A stretch of DNA of 64,000 bases, taken from assembly GCA_033964015.1 (NCBI GenBank), contig CM066914.1, positions 13,879,831 to 13,943,830 on the forward strand. The letters run 5' to 3'. Shown in pieces: positions 11,019 through 21,206 of this stretch. Origin of the DNA: Scolanthus callimorphus. Lineage: Eukaryota; Cnidaria; Anthozoa; Actiniaria; Edwardsiidae. The translations under genes and the position numbers were made by a program. Within the stretch, counting starts at the first letter, position 1. Each line of letters starts with the position of its first letter. The notes under the pieces are model-generated. The model saw only the letters and a list, made by a program, of their open reading frames with translations. It was not told the origin of the DNA and ran no database searches.

Positions 11019-14000
11019 ATGCGTCGACAAAAAGACGAAGAAGAAGGCTCGCCCGTCGCGTTTATTGTGTGTGTTACTCTCATTCAAATCCTCGGCCTTG
11101 GAGCTGTGATAATGGCTGGTATATGGATGGGGAAATTTCGCGGAGGTTTCGCTTGGGATGGGAGCGGACTGGAGTTTAATTATCATCCCCTATGTATGGT
11201 GATCAGTATGGTGTATTTGTACAGCGAAGGTACGATTACCATAATGTTTGGTTTGTGTTTTGAATGATTTGCCTTTCAAATTCCACAAGTTTTGCTTCTC
11301 TCCAACTTAACACGCTCTCCTGTTTACAATTCCATTATAGTTCTTTAATTTTAAATTATTTAGCCATGTTAATTCAGTATTTTTATTCTCTTTCTTTGAT
11401 AATTTAACGAAGGAAACGAAGGTTGCATAATCTCTGAATGAAGGCTGCCAGCTAGTGGCTTCCGCATGCATGGGCTATCAGTACGTTCGCGCCATCCTTC
11501 ACAGCCGCGAATAAGTTTCGTTCCTTCACCACGAAAAAGCTTTTATTTATTCAATAAAAAATGTTCATATATTGAGGGTTGAAATTATAATTTATTCTGT
11601 TCTTCATGATTGCTCCAACGGATTTTGGCTTCTCTCCGTGCTCACTCGACCGCAAAGCGATTAGACTGTCATTTGGCTTGCAGTAGTGCACAAGAAAATC
11701 GAGAGTGAAATGTTGTGCAATTTAATGAAACCCAAAACCCAAATCGCTACAGAATTGCAAATGTTCCCGCGTTTTCCCTATAACTTGCGTGCTTTCCGTT
11801 GTTGCACGGCATGACTCCCTATATTGCATTTCCAAAGAATAAATCAGAGTAAAGGTGGCGAATGCAAGTTATGTTGAATAAATTAAGTCTTAAGGTTACA
11901 TTTTACTAGAACAAAACTTGTTTTTAGATGGAAGTCAAAACAGTAAAATTGTTATATAATAGGGGACCTCTTATAAAATTGCTAGTCAGCAAATATCCTT
12001 GTAAAAGTAAAAACATTTGTTTGGAACAACAAGTAGGCAGGAAGGGCAGCTATCAGGAAAATAATACTTAATCAAAATCATTTTAACACCCATGGGCACC
12101 CATGGGAGTCGAATTGTGCACACTCATGTCCAAGAGTACATACCATTGCTGTTAATTGGTTGCCTTATTTGGTCATGAAACCCAAGCTGGTGGCTGGAGT
12201 GTAAATGTCTCAGACCCATTAAACTCATCCTCTGATAAGTTGGGGTTCTAAGGTATCGGAGTGCTTGGAGGTCACTCAACCAAGCGCACCCGAGGAACCA
12301 TGGCCACCAAACCACAGCTCAGCACCCGACTGGGAATACCTGTCACACTGATTGCTCAGTGGAATATACTTAAGTCGAACCAGATTGGGAGGGCAGGGAG
12401 GGAACAATTTCAAAGGGGAAACTTCCATGCCAGATGTGAACTGCCAGATGTGAACTGCCAGATGAAAACTGTGGATGAGCAAACGTGCCCCAGAAGGTTC
12501 GGGATGGCCCCAGGCACCGCTAAGGACCTCGACCCAGGCCCGTGCATGCACAGCCTCAGTTTAACTTCGTCTAAATTTCATTCAGACACATTTAAACCCA
12601 TCGTCTGATAAGTTGGGGTTAGGCATCAGAGTGCTTGGAGGTCACTCGACCAAGCGCAAACGAGGAACCATGGCCACAGCTCCCCGCCAAACATGGTGCT
12701 TCAAAAAGGAGGGACTTTTGGTTCTGGGGCACAAGGTGCCTCCTAACTCCAAACAGTAAAACAAGCACCAACGAACGAGGCTAACGAATATGGGCAAACA
12801 AATTTTATTACGTTAAATGCGCTGCAGCAGCTGCCAGAACCTCCACTGGGGTATGTATGTACCCCATATATGCGTTGCTTGACCACCGGCTGAGAGTCTG
12901 GATTAGGTGGTCTGGCAGTCCATTGCAAGTTGCCACCCCGATGCGAAAACTGTGACTCAAAAAGTTTCCCGTAACCCATGCACGCTATTCTTGCATGTGA
13001 TGTCACTGGGGGTCATGCTGGTGGTATAGAACAAAAGAAGGTTCATTAGTTGCCTTTGTTCAGGGCACCAACATGGCCGCCACGCTTTTGTAGATTAATT
13101 CCCAAAGGAATGGCTGTAACCCAAGAATAGCTGGAATCATTCATTCCCAAGCTGATTTGAACTCCATTTTTTTTTCAGCAATGATCATCTATCGAGTGTT
13201 CCGTCATGAGAATAAATTTTCTGTCAAGCTTGTCCACTTTGCTCTGCAACTGGTTGCCTTTTGTGTAGCTGTGGTTGGACTCAAGGCTGTTTGGGATTTC
13301 CACAACAAGAAAGGCATTCCCAACATGTACTCACTTCACAGCTGGTTAGGGTTGAGTACTATACTTCTGTTTTCATTTCAGGTAAGAAGTGGGTGACTTG
13401 ATAAATATAATAGTCAAGGGTGTGTGTGTGAGTACAGGGCTAAAAAGAGCTGGTCATCAAATACTAAGACTCTGTCCAAAATTGAATGTTTACTGGTTAC
13501 ATCTTTGTGTGGCCAAATAATTTAAACTGGGGGGTTGGGGGTCCTCCCAAGTAAGAGTGATAAGGGTGCTCGTCGGGACATTGGAAAATATACCCTAAAA
13601 TATACCAGGACCTAAAAAATCCACCCCCTAAAAAATACCTTATAAAACAAAATGACCCCTAAAAAATACCAACAATAAACCTTTTTGGTCAGCAGCAGGG
13701 ATGGAGTGTTGTGTGACTCCGTGGCATGGCTGATGACATACTGCTTTATGAAACAAGCTTGTTTTTAGAGCTATAAATGAATGAAAAGCCAGAAAACGTT
13801 TTGCTTGGTTTGTGACCCTTGCATACCCCTAAAAAATACCATTTATTAGTGAAAGCCACAATGTTTCTCCGGCACCCCTAAAAAATACCCGAGAGCCGAT
13901 TTTGACCCCTAAAAAATACGATGAACGCCCCCTCAGGTCAAAATGTGAAGAAACCCCCCGGGATTTTAACCATGCTGCCACATCTAACACGAGTCTTCAT

Positions 14001-14814
14001 CTCTTGTGCAGGCCAGAAGCTGGTATGACCAAGCTAAAATAGATTTACCATCCTTCCAGCCATTATTATCTTATAGCCTAAGTGTGTGTGAATGGTTGGT
14101 GGGGGAATACTAGATAAAACAAAAGAGGGACCACCTTAATTGTAATTTTTTTTGTTTTTCATTAGAATTTGAAAGCATAAACTTCCTATCAAGTAACTCC
14201 TCTTGCTTTGTTTGTCTTTATTTACAGCTCTTTGGAGGGTTCATTAGCTTCCTGTACCCTAAGTTGCCAGACTCACCAAGAGCCTCATACCTCAGAGTTC
14301 ATGTCTTCTTTGGCACAGTTATCTTCCTTCTTGCCATAGGAACATGCTTAACGGGCATGACTGAGAAAGCTTTATTTACGATCATGTAAGTTTGCATTGA
14401 ATTTACTTGTTGGAGGCTTCCCAGCTGTACATTCTTGAGCTATACCATGGTTTATTTATAGAAGCAAATGAATGCCCATTTTTATGGTGTTCTTACCTTT
14501 CTGTCAAACATACAGGTACATGTATCTGAAATACAGTATGACTCAACCAATGAATTTACTCAGTCTTAGCTTTACCGGTATCCTTTCTTTGACACAGAAA
14601 ATGTATGAATATTTATGATGTTGCTACTGGTATTCACTCCCACAGGGCAACCTACTCAAAGTTCATACCAGAGGGTATTCTACTGAACTGCCTTGGAATG
14701 TTCCTTGTTGCCCTGGCTGGAGTTACAGTGTACGTTGTCACAAATCCTGCTTACAAGAGAGCAGAGAACATGCCAGAGCAAGTTGCCTTAATTGATGATC
14801 AAGACAGGAAATAG
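11019..14814 (+). CDS. CYB561: Cytochrome b561, transmembrane ascorbate-dependent reductase
   Basis: Four coding exons: 11019-11229, 13179-13381, 14228-14385 and 14646-14814. They join in frame to 246 residues, the usual length for the family. The protein carries electrons from cytosolic ascorbate across a vesicle or lysosome membrane to regenerate ascorbate or reduce ferric iron. Two haem b groups sit between four conserved histidines: His56 (NYHPLCM), His90 (LVHFALQ), His124 (SLHSWLG) and His163 (RVHVFFG), spaced as in known members. Six hydrophobic segments are visible, from FIVCVTLIQILGLGAV to LGMFLVALAGVTVYVV. The short acidic C-terminus ends DDQDRK. All introns are GT-AG. Intron 1 (1.9 kb) holds a direct repeat; intron 2 holds a G-rich phrase-repeat element. 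Whether it matches vertebrate CYB561, CYBRD1 or CYB561A3 is not resolved here. Confidence 0.93.
12235..12680. repeat. Direct repeat pair in CYB561 intron 1
   Basis: CTGATAAGTTGGGGTT...GTGCTTGGAGGTCACTC...CGAGGAACCATGGCCAC occurs at about 12232-12310 and again at about 12606-12678. Copies of AACTGCCAGATG lie between. This looks like a duplicated repeat fragment. Confidence 0.7.
13520..13975. mobile_element. G-rich element with CCCCTAAAAAATACC phrases
   Basis: The left end has GGGGGGTTGGGGGTCC and the right end AAACCCCCCGGG, a loose inverted pair. The interior repeats CCCCTAAAAAATACC at least six times, separated by unrelated spacers. It is related in structure to the element at 6968-7245. It lies in CYB561 intron 2. 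Confidence 0.6.
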
Positions 14815-14967
14815 ATCCACACAATGGTTGTATAATCCAGTTGTTTGTTCTAGAAAAAGAAGGGACTGTTCTAGGGGTAGAAAGGTACTTACAGTCATAG
14901 GTTAGCCTGTACACTCCAACACTTGTTGCAGGGAAAAAAATGACTGAATGCCAACTTCCAAAAGCAT

Positions 14968-15155
14968 GCCCAGGAATTGTGTGACTCTCAGGACCTTGAT
15001 AATGGATTCTGATTGGTCAATTTCTTAATGAAATCCGTAATATGTGGGCTACATGAATCTGTAGAGGTGTTCCCTTGTCACCAATAATTTATACATTAAT
15101 AGAGCTTGTTAAGAAATTGACCAATCAGAATCAAGAATCACACAATTCCTGGGCA
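14968..15155. repeat. TIR element downstream of CYB561
   Basis: GCCCAGGAATTGTGTG followed by TTCTGATTGGTCAATTTCTT at the left is matched in inverse at the right, ending CACACAATTCCTGGGC. About 190 bp, non-coding, probably within the CYB561 3' UTR. Confidence 0.75.
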
Positions 15156-15414
15156 CATTTTTTGAAATCAGTGTTTTCCTCCAGTTTTAGTCAAGTTGGC
15201 TGAAAAAAGCAGGCTAGTCATGGTGAAGAAACATACATTTAAGACTCACTATAGTAATAGAAATTTTAAGACAACAGTCACATTCCACAGAAAGTTTGAA
15301 TTCACTTATGTTACTTGAAATTTCATCTCAAATGTTTTGAGTACCAATCAACACCCTATTGCTGGATAATCAGCACTTAGTGGACTCTTAGGCAATGGAA
15401 ACATGAATATACTG

Positions 15415-15532
15415 TCATTCTCAGTGAAGAATACAATATTTATTAAGGGGTAATAAATTTACTAATGAATAATACAAATTGTACAGTTACAATTTCATTT
15501 GTCATTCTCAGTGAAGAATACAATATTTATTA
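15415..15532. repeat. Direct repeat of a 32-bp segment
   Basis: TGTCATTCTCAGTGAAGAAT plus ACAATATTTATTA occurs twice, at about 15414 and 15500, with about 86 bp between starts. The first copy is followed by AATAAA-like sequence. Confidence 0.7.
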
Positions 15533-15539
15533 CAAATGG

Positions 15540-16850
15540 AAGATGTTTGAGCTTCAGTCAAAAATGGATGACAATTGATACCAATATACACTGCTAAAAC
15601 ACTATTTAGCATCATAAGAGATGACAACCTTTGACCTTTAAAAATTGAGTGTTTTGGACCCCCAAAACTAAAGTTGGGCCAAATGTGGGAGAGTGGAAGA
15701 CAGGACGAAATGCAGGGGCCTCCTGGGAGAGTTGGCATCTTAGCATCATCCACAATGTTCAAAGAGTGCAGATTTTGGTGTCAATGGCCTGTCATTTCCA
15801 AAATATTAATTACGTTCTATTTTTGCTGGTCTTACATGTTTTGAAAATGAAAATGGTTAGAGCATTAATTTATTTGGCAGTTGTGCTATGCAAAAAAATG
15901 TTAAACAAGGATTGGCTGATTGCATATTCTTTCTGCATTGAAGGGATGGGACCCAGAAACATTTGAAGTGAGGGGGTCTTTCCAAGCCCTGGGAATTCCA
16001 TAGGAGGGGGATCTGAGGCCTTGAAAAACTCCCAGGGAGTAGTGTCTTTTTGAAACCAGGAAATTCCAGGGGAGGAGAGTGTTTAAAGTCTGGAAATTTC
16101 AAGGGAGGGGCCTATTAACCACTTTTCCAGAGGTGTTCAGGAAAAAGTGTGCTTCCAAGGGTATTTTGCCACTCCAAGCAGGCGCAGATACAGGGGATTC
16201 ATTGGGTGCAAATGAACCCCCCTCTCCCAACGAACTGATTTTTTTTATCAGTTTGAGAAGACCTTTTGTCATTTCAGAGTGGTTCTTTCTTAATGTGACC
16301 CAATGTATACCGGTATATAACATTGAGGATCCCTGGAAATCCAGGATGGAGGTCTTCAAATTGTAGGTCCTTGAAACCCTTTTGTGAAAAAAAATGTGAT
16401 CAGCCATTATTCACCACTGCACAGGAATTGAACTGAAAATTAATCCTATTCATTTAACAGCTCAGATGAATATGTTGAGAAATAATTCAAAGCAATTTGC
16501 ACTCATTCAAGATATTTCTGTAGAATTCATTAAATTGTAATTAATAAAATTTGCATTTAAAGCACATATTAATACCGTACCTTTTTCCAAAATGGATGCC
16601 GAAAATTCAAATCGATTTTTGTTATGCGTCATACCCCCAGTCATACAAATCTCTGTAAAATTTTCAATTTTCAGACTCAGCTTTCTCAGCCGACATGGCA
16701 TTTGACATAACGAAAATTTAAAGTATTACTAATGTGAGGATACTCTTTCTAGTGCCAGTATTTGATTTCAGTCAGTTTTATTTAAGACCTGAATTTGTGG
16801 CGGCCATTTTGGAAAAGGGTCTATTATCCTATAGGCATTCTTCCTTGGAC
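15540..16850. other. Intergenic region between convergent genes, no gene seen
   Basis: Only degenerate G-rich phrases around AAATTCCAGGGGAGG (15960-16170) are noted. No exon or complete element could be supported on either strand. Confidence 0.5.
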
Positions 16851-16853
16851 TCT

Positions 16854-17080
16854 CTAGACTCCTTGCCTTATTTAGTGAACATACAAGAGTAAAGTCTGCT
16901 ATGCACTTTTATTCACCTTCTTGTATTGTTTGGGTCTCACGTTTCCAGTCATGCTCATCACACCACCGGTGAGTCCCTATGTCACCAAAACATGGTGCAT
17001 ATAAAAGGGTGTGTATAAAAAGAGGACTTCTCTTGTATTTATGGACAATTGCCGAATAAGGAACTTCAAGCAGTCTATGG
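16854..17080. mobile_element. Degenerate TIR element, GACTGCTTGC family
   Basis: The right end CTTGTATTTATGGACAATTG...CAAGCAGTCTA matches the element at 4510-4752. The left end CTAGACTCCTTGCC...CATACAAGAG is a decayed inverse copy. It lies just past the AKR stop. Confidence 0.55.
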
Positions 17081-17234
17081 ACCCTGAATTTTGTTTTCAT
17101 CTTCCAAGGCCAAAATTAGTTAAGTAAAAATCTATGCTGATTTTCTGACCTACATGTACACATCCCTGTGTCAGCTTGGTGTAAACTGCAAACACTGCAC
17201 AATCATTCTGTCATGTAACATGAAATTTGATTTC

Positions 17235-17245
17235 AGTTCAATAAA
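17235..17245 (+). terminator. Candidate poly(A) signal for CYB561
   Basis: AATAAA is followed by a GT-rich stretch (GTTTGTGTC). It could end a long CYB561 3' UTR, about 80 bp short of the convergent AKR stop codon. On the minus strand, AATAAA lies near 16907-16912 for AKR. Both are guesses from motif and position. Confidence 0.3.
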
Positions 17246-17323
17246 GAGTGAAGGGAATCTATTTTAGAGGTTTGTGTCTTTTTAGCTGCCCATAGGCAAA
17301 TCCATTTAGACGGCACCAGTATG

Positions 17324-20300
17324 TCACCGCACCCGAGTTGGGTCCCAACAAAAGTGAGTGTCCTTACTCATGCCATCCAATAGTTTCATATCTTTTGGTT
17401 TGAGTTCAATATGTGACAGATTTATGTTGGAGGCAATATTATTAGGTTTTGTGGACTTTGGGATGACACCTGCAGATGCAAAGGAACAGAACTCAGAATG
17501 TGGCAGAACATCATAAACATTGGGGAGGGAAGGGAGGGGGACAAGATATTGTAGGTATGACAAGAATTGGGGGGTGGATTACAGTGAATGTATCAGAATT
17601 TCTCAAATAATATTGGGTAAGCACCCCACATCCCCCAGGTGCATGCGTATGGAACTCTTGTGATCATCAAATTAAGGGGGAATTCTCCTTTCCAATGCTG
17701 AAACTCCCAAGTATACTTTCACTAACTGTTTCGGCAAAACTTTGCCTGCTAAGGTATCCTAAAAAAGAAAAAGAAAAGAACATTTTGCTTACCCACTCCA
17801 TGTTGCAAAGCCCATTTCAGTAGCACTTGTGCTGGAGTTGCATCATATAAACTTGCTACCTTTGTCACTGTTGATTCTGTCAAGAGCTATCAAAGATAAA
17901 ATATCAACAGAAAACCAAAAAGGCTCCTGCTGCCAATCCTTCATAGTGCAAATGATCTGACGTAACAGTATACAAAGCCAGCTGAGTTAGCAATAATCTC
18001 CTTTTTGGACTCAAGTACTTTAAGGGGTTTTCAGAAAGAAATCAAGGAGTATAAAACAAAAAAACACTAAAAAGGTGGTAGAAAACACTAAAAAGTTGAG
18101 AGAGAACACATTTTTTCCCCACATTAAGTTACTGCACGATCACAATATAATACAGTTATTATGATTTTAGGGTCATATCACCTGGTCACGTGAACAATAT
18201 TTGATTTTGCATACACTGTGTATGGAATCTTACTATTTAAAGAAAGCAATATTTTTTAGACTTCTTCAATTGATTTTACCTTTCCTTGTCCAAGAGATGT
18301 GTAGGCTTGGAGCAATATTCCATTTGCTTTGCAAAACTCCAGCAACTTCTTTTGATAGAGAAGTGTGTGAAATTCAACCTAGAACAAATGCCAGATGAAA
18401 AGCCCTATCTTAACATTATTTTACTATTTTTATCTGATTTTATATAACCTCTCCACAGACGGGATTGGAAATTCCAGATAATTTCTGGAATCACACATTG
18501 CTGATTTACCTGTAACACTGATGGTGTGACTGCTGAGTACTTCTGGAGCTCCTTTAAGTGATCCACTGTATAATTTGACACACCAATAGATTTTACATGC
18601 CCTGCCAAATGTAGACATTTAAATAAACTTGCAAACCGGTACTTAGGTAGTGTAATAAACATACTAACTTTCCAAAATGTGCTTCCTATAGGTCTGATAC
18701 CATTATGGACCCCATCCTATGATGCTGACATACCCTCGTCTGCATGCCAGTGACTGGAGGCTGAGGCAATTTTTTTTTATACTTTTGGTATCCAGATTTT
18801 TATATAAAGGGGTGTAGCGGAGATGGGAGAGGGTACTTTTTTGATAAATGGAATACTGAATGTCAGCTCATCAACCTGATTATGACCATTTTTTTAATAT
18901 GAGGTAGGTAATAAAGTCTCAACCTCATTTTAAGGACTGCAAGTACCTGACTGGTAAAGTTTCTCCATAGCCTTCCAGCTTTCTGCTCTCAGCACTGCAT
19001 TTTGGGGTCATCACTTTTCAGTTTTTGCACACCAGGCCAATGTATTAAGTACAAGTCCAGATATTCACAGCCAAGCTCTTGAATTGATCTTATACATGCT
19101 TTTTCTGTCGCCTCGGTACCATGATCCCTTGGTGCTGTAGAAAGTGTTATCTTTAAAAGATACTGTTACCTTCAATGTCAAATAATTGGTTGACTGAAAA
19201 GATGATTTATGTCTTACCAAGTTTACTGGTAATAAAAATATCTTGCCTTGTTATTCCATACTTTTTGTACAAAACACTGAGAGATCTGCCAATATCTGCT
19301 TCATTTCTATACACTGCAGCAGTATCTGTACAACAAAACACAACAATAAGGACAATATCACGACTGTCCTGCATTTCTTGGGACTGTACCCAGATTTTGC
19401 AACCTTACAGTATCCTTACACTATACAGAATGGGTCAGAATGTCATTCTTCCCAGAATCTGCATTCCTTGAGTCACTCAGTTCTGACAGTAGCAGCATCT
19501 CCTCCTGCCGTGGCATAGTAGTAGTAAAGGGGGCACCGAATTAGCCGTTTTTTTTTGCGGGTGAGCATGCGGGTGAGTCGGATGACGTCACAGACTATTT
19601 GTTTCATGCGGGTGTTTTGCGGCTGCAGGATTTCGATGTGATGTCGATGGGATGTCGATGAGATGTCGATGGGATGTCGATGGGATGTCGATGGGATGTC
19701 GATGGGATGTCGATGGGATGTCGATGGGATGTCGATGAGGTGTCGATGAGATGCATAGCGCCCGCATGAAGCAAGTAGCGCCCGCAAGACGGCCGTAGCG
19801 CCCGCAAGACGCCTGTCACGCCTGCTACAACGCCCGCTACAGCGCCCGTCACGCCCGCTATAGCGCCCGTCACGCCCGCAGTGGCCGCAAGACCCTCGAA
19901 CCCTTTATGGAGGGACATTTGTTAGTCTATGTTAGACTGTTAGACTATGTTAGTCTATGTTAGACTATGTTAGTCTATGTTAGACTATGTTAGACTATGT
20001 AGCTAGACTATGTTATACTATGTTAGACTATGTTAGACTATGTTAGTCTGTTAGACTATGTTAGTCTATGTTAGACTATGTTAGACTATGTTAGACTATG
20101 TAGCTAGACTATGTTAGTCTATGTTAGACTATGTTAGACTATACTAGTCTATGTTAGTCTATGTTAGACTGTTTATTGGGCAATTCCAGAAAATAAAGGT
20201 ACCCTCCCCACGGGCGGCACTAGTTTTTGACCCCCCATGCATCCAGAATTTCCAAAATGGTTTACCCCCCCATGCATATAGAATTCCGGGCAGGTTAAAG

Positions 20301-21041
20301 AAATCCAGCTTCGAAAACCCCCCCTTGCAATCAGAATTCCGAGCTCTTAAACCCCCCAATCCCATCGGAATTTCCAAATGCCGCCCGTGGGGGGGGGGGG
20401 GGGGGGGGGGGGGTCACCCTCAGGCTCACCCTCAGGCTCACCCTCAAAAAGCATAGTCTGTGACGTCATCCGGCTCACCCGCAGGCTCACCCGCAAAAAA
20501 AAAATAGTCTGTGACGTCATCTGGCTCACCCGCATGCTCACCCGCAAAAAAACGGCTAATTCGGTGCCCCCTATACTACTCATAGTCAGAATTCCCCAGG
20601 CTGAAGCAAAGAGGGAGGTAGCTACCCTTTTTGTTGTCAAGGCGTTCCAAACTTAGAAATTCAAATATTGACTGAATTTTATGCTCCAGAAAAGTGTATG
20701 TTGCAGCCTCTCAAAGCGTCTTTGCTCACCGGACTCACCTATCAGTCTATAGCCGCAAGACAGAGCCACATCAAGTGTCCGATAAATTACATCTTCTCCT
20801 GGAACAGACCGCATTTGGAAAGTTCCCACTGATGAAATCAACATTAACAACAAGTGAACTGACGAGTTCAATGTTCAGTGCATTTCCCAAAAGTACTGTT
20901 TCATAATATCAGGGAAATGTGACAATATCTTCAACAAATTTGTATACACACACACGAAATAATGTACTTACAGCCAATAGAGGGAATTGAGGCCCCTGAA
21001 TTTAGCTTCATCAGCGAAACTTCGGCAGCCGCGGCCGCCAT
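17324..21041 (-). CDS. Aldo-keto reductase, eight exons, one frameshift
   Basis: Exons in transcript order: 21041-20972, 20828-20739, 19325-19218, 19134-18947, 18601-18510, 18378-18280, 17886-17793 and 17469-17324. With one base added in exon 4 they encode 295 residues. The enzyme is an NADPH-dependent carbonyl reductase of the AKR fold. The catalytic tetrad is complete: Asp54 and Tyr59 (IDTAAVYRNE), Lys88 (FITSKL), His121 (YLIHWPG). Also present are IGLGTFQ near the N-terminus, the SIGVSNYTVDHLKEL segment, and VIPKSTKP, which binds the cofactor phosphate in this family. Exon 4 reads DDPKMQC then TGA; the neighbouring frame gives the expected NAVLRAESWKAMEKLYQS. One base is lost next to the GGGG at 19004-19007. 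The start context CAAGATGGCGGC is an exact TISU element. Specific substrate unknown. Confidence 0.9.
19517..20585. mobile_element. TIR element with two internal minisatellites, in AKR intron 2
   Basis: The left end GGGGGCACCGAATTAGCCG, with GCGGGTGAGCATGCGGGTGA, is repeated in inverse at the right (CGGCTAATTCGGTGCCCCC). Inside are about ten tandem GGATGTCGATG units (19632-19745), GCGCCCGCAAGAC/GCCCGTCAC units (19755-19880), and TTAGACTATG units (19923-20170). A nested inverted pair (CCCCACGGGCGGCA at 20207, TGCCGCCCGTGGGG at 20379) encloses four CCCCCCATGCATCCAGAATT-like phrases and a 25-G tract. Confidence 0.8.
20389..20413. repeat. Poly-G tract, 25 nt
   Basis: Uninterrupted 25 G at the tip of the nested inverted repeat, next to CTCACCCTCAGG repeats. 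Confidence 0.95.
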
Positions 21042-21206
21042 CTTGGATGTTTGGAACCTCCTACGCATGCGTAGGAGTGGTTTATTTTTGTCAGCGGCGT
21101 TTTTCACTACAAAGCGGGAAACTCGAGTTTGACAGCGAACTGTAACTGACGAAAACAACCGTATAATTTAGCGCATTTCAAGACTTTTCCAGGATTTATT
21201 ATCGAC
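21042..21206. promoter_or_regulatory. Bidirectional promoter between AKR and CW-PWWP-ARID gene
   Basis: About 165 bp separate the AKR start codon (minus) from the first exon of the opposite gene. It contains the perfect 18-bp palindrome TCCTACGCATGCGTAGGA (21058-21075), whose ACGCATGCGT core resembles an NRF1 site. No TATA box was seen on either side. A matching ACGCATGCGT lies 30 bp before the CAPN7 start. Confidence 0.65.

Noticed and set aside
19604..19918. Repetitive frames (SHRHPIDIPST repeats)
   Set aside because: They are translations of an 11-bp minisatellite inside an AKR intron.
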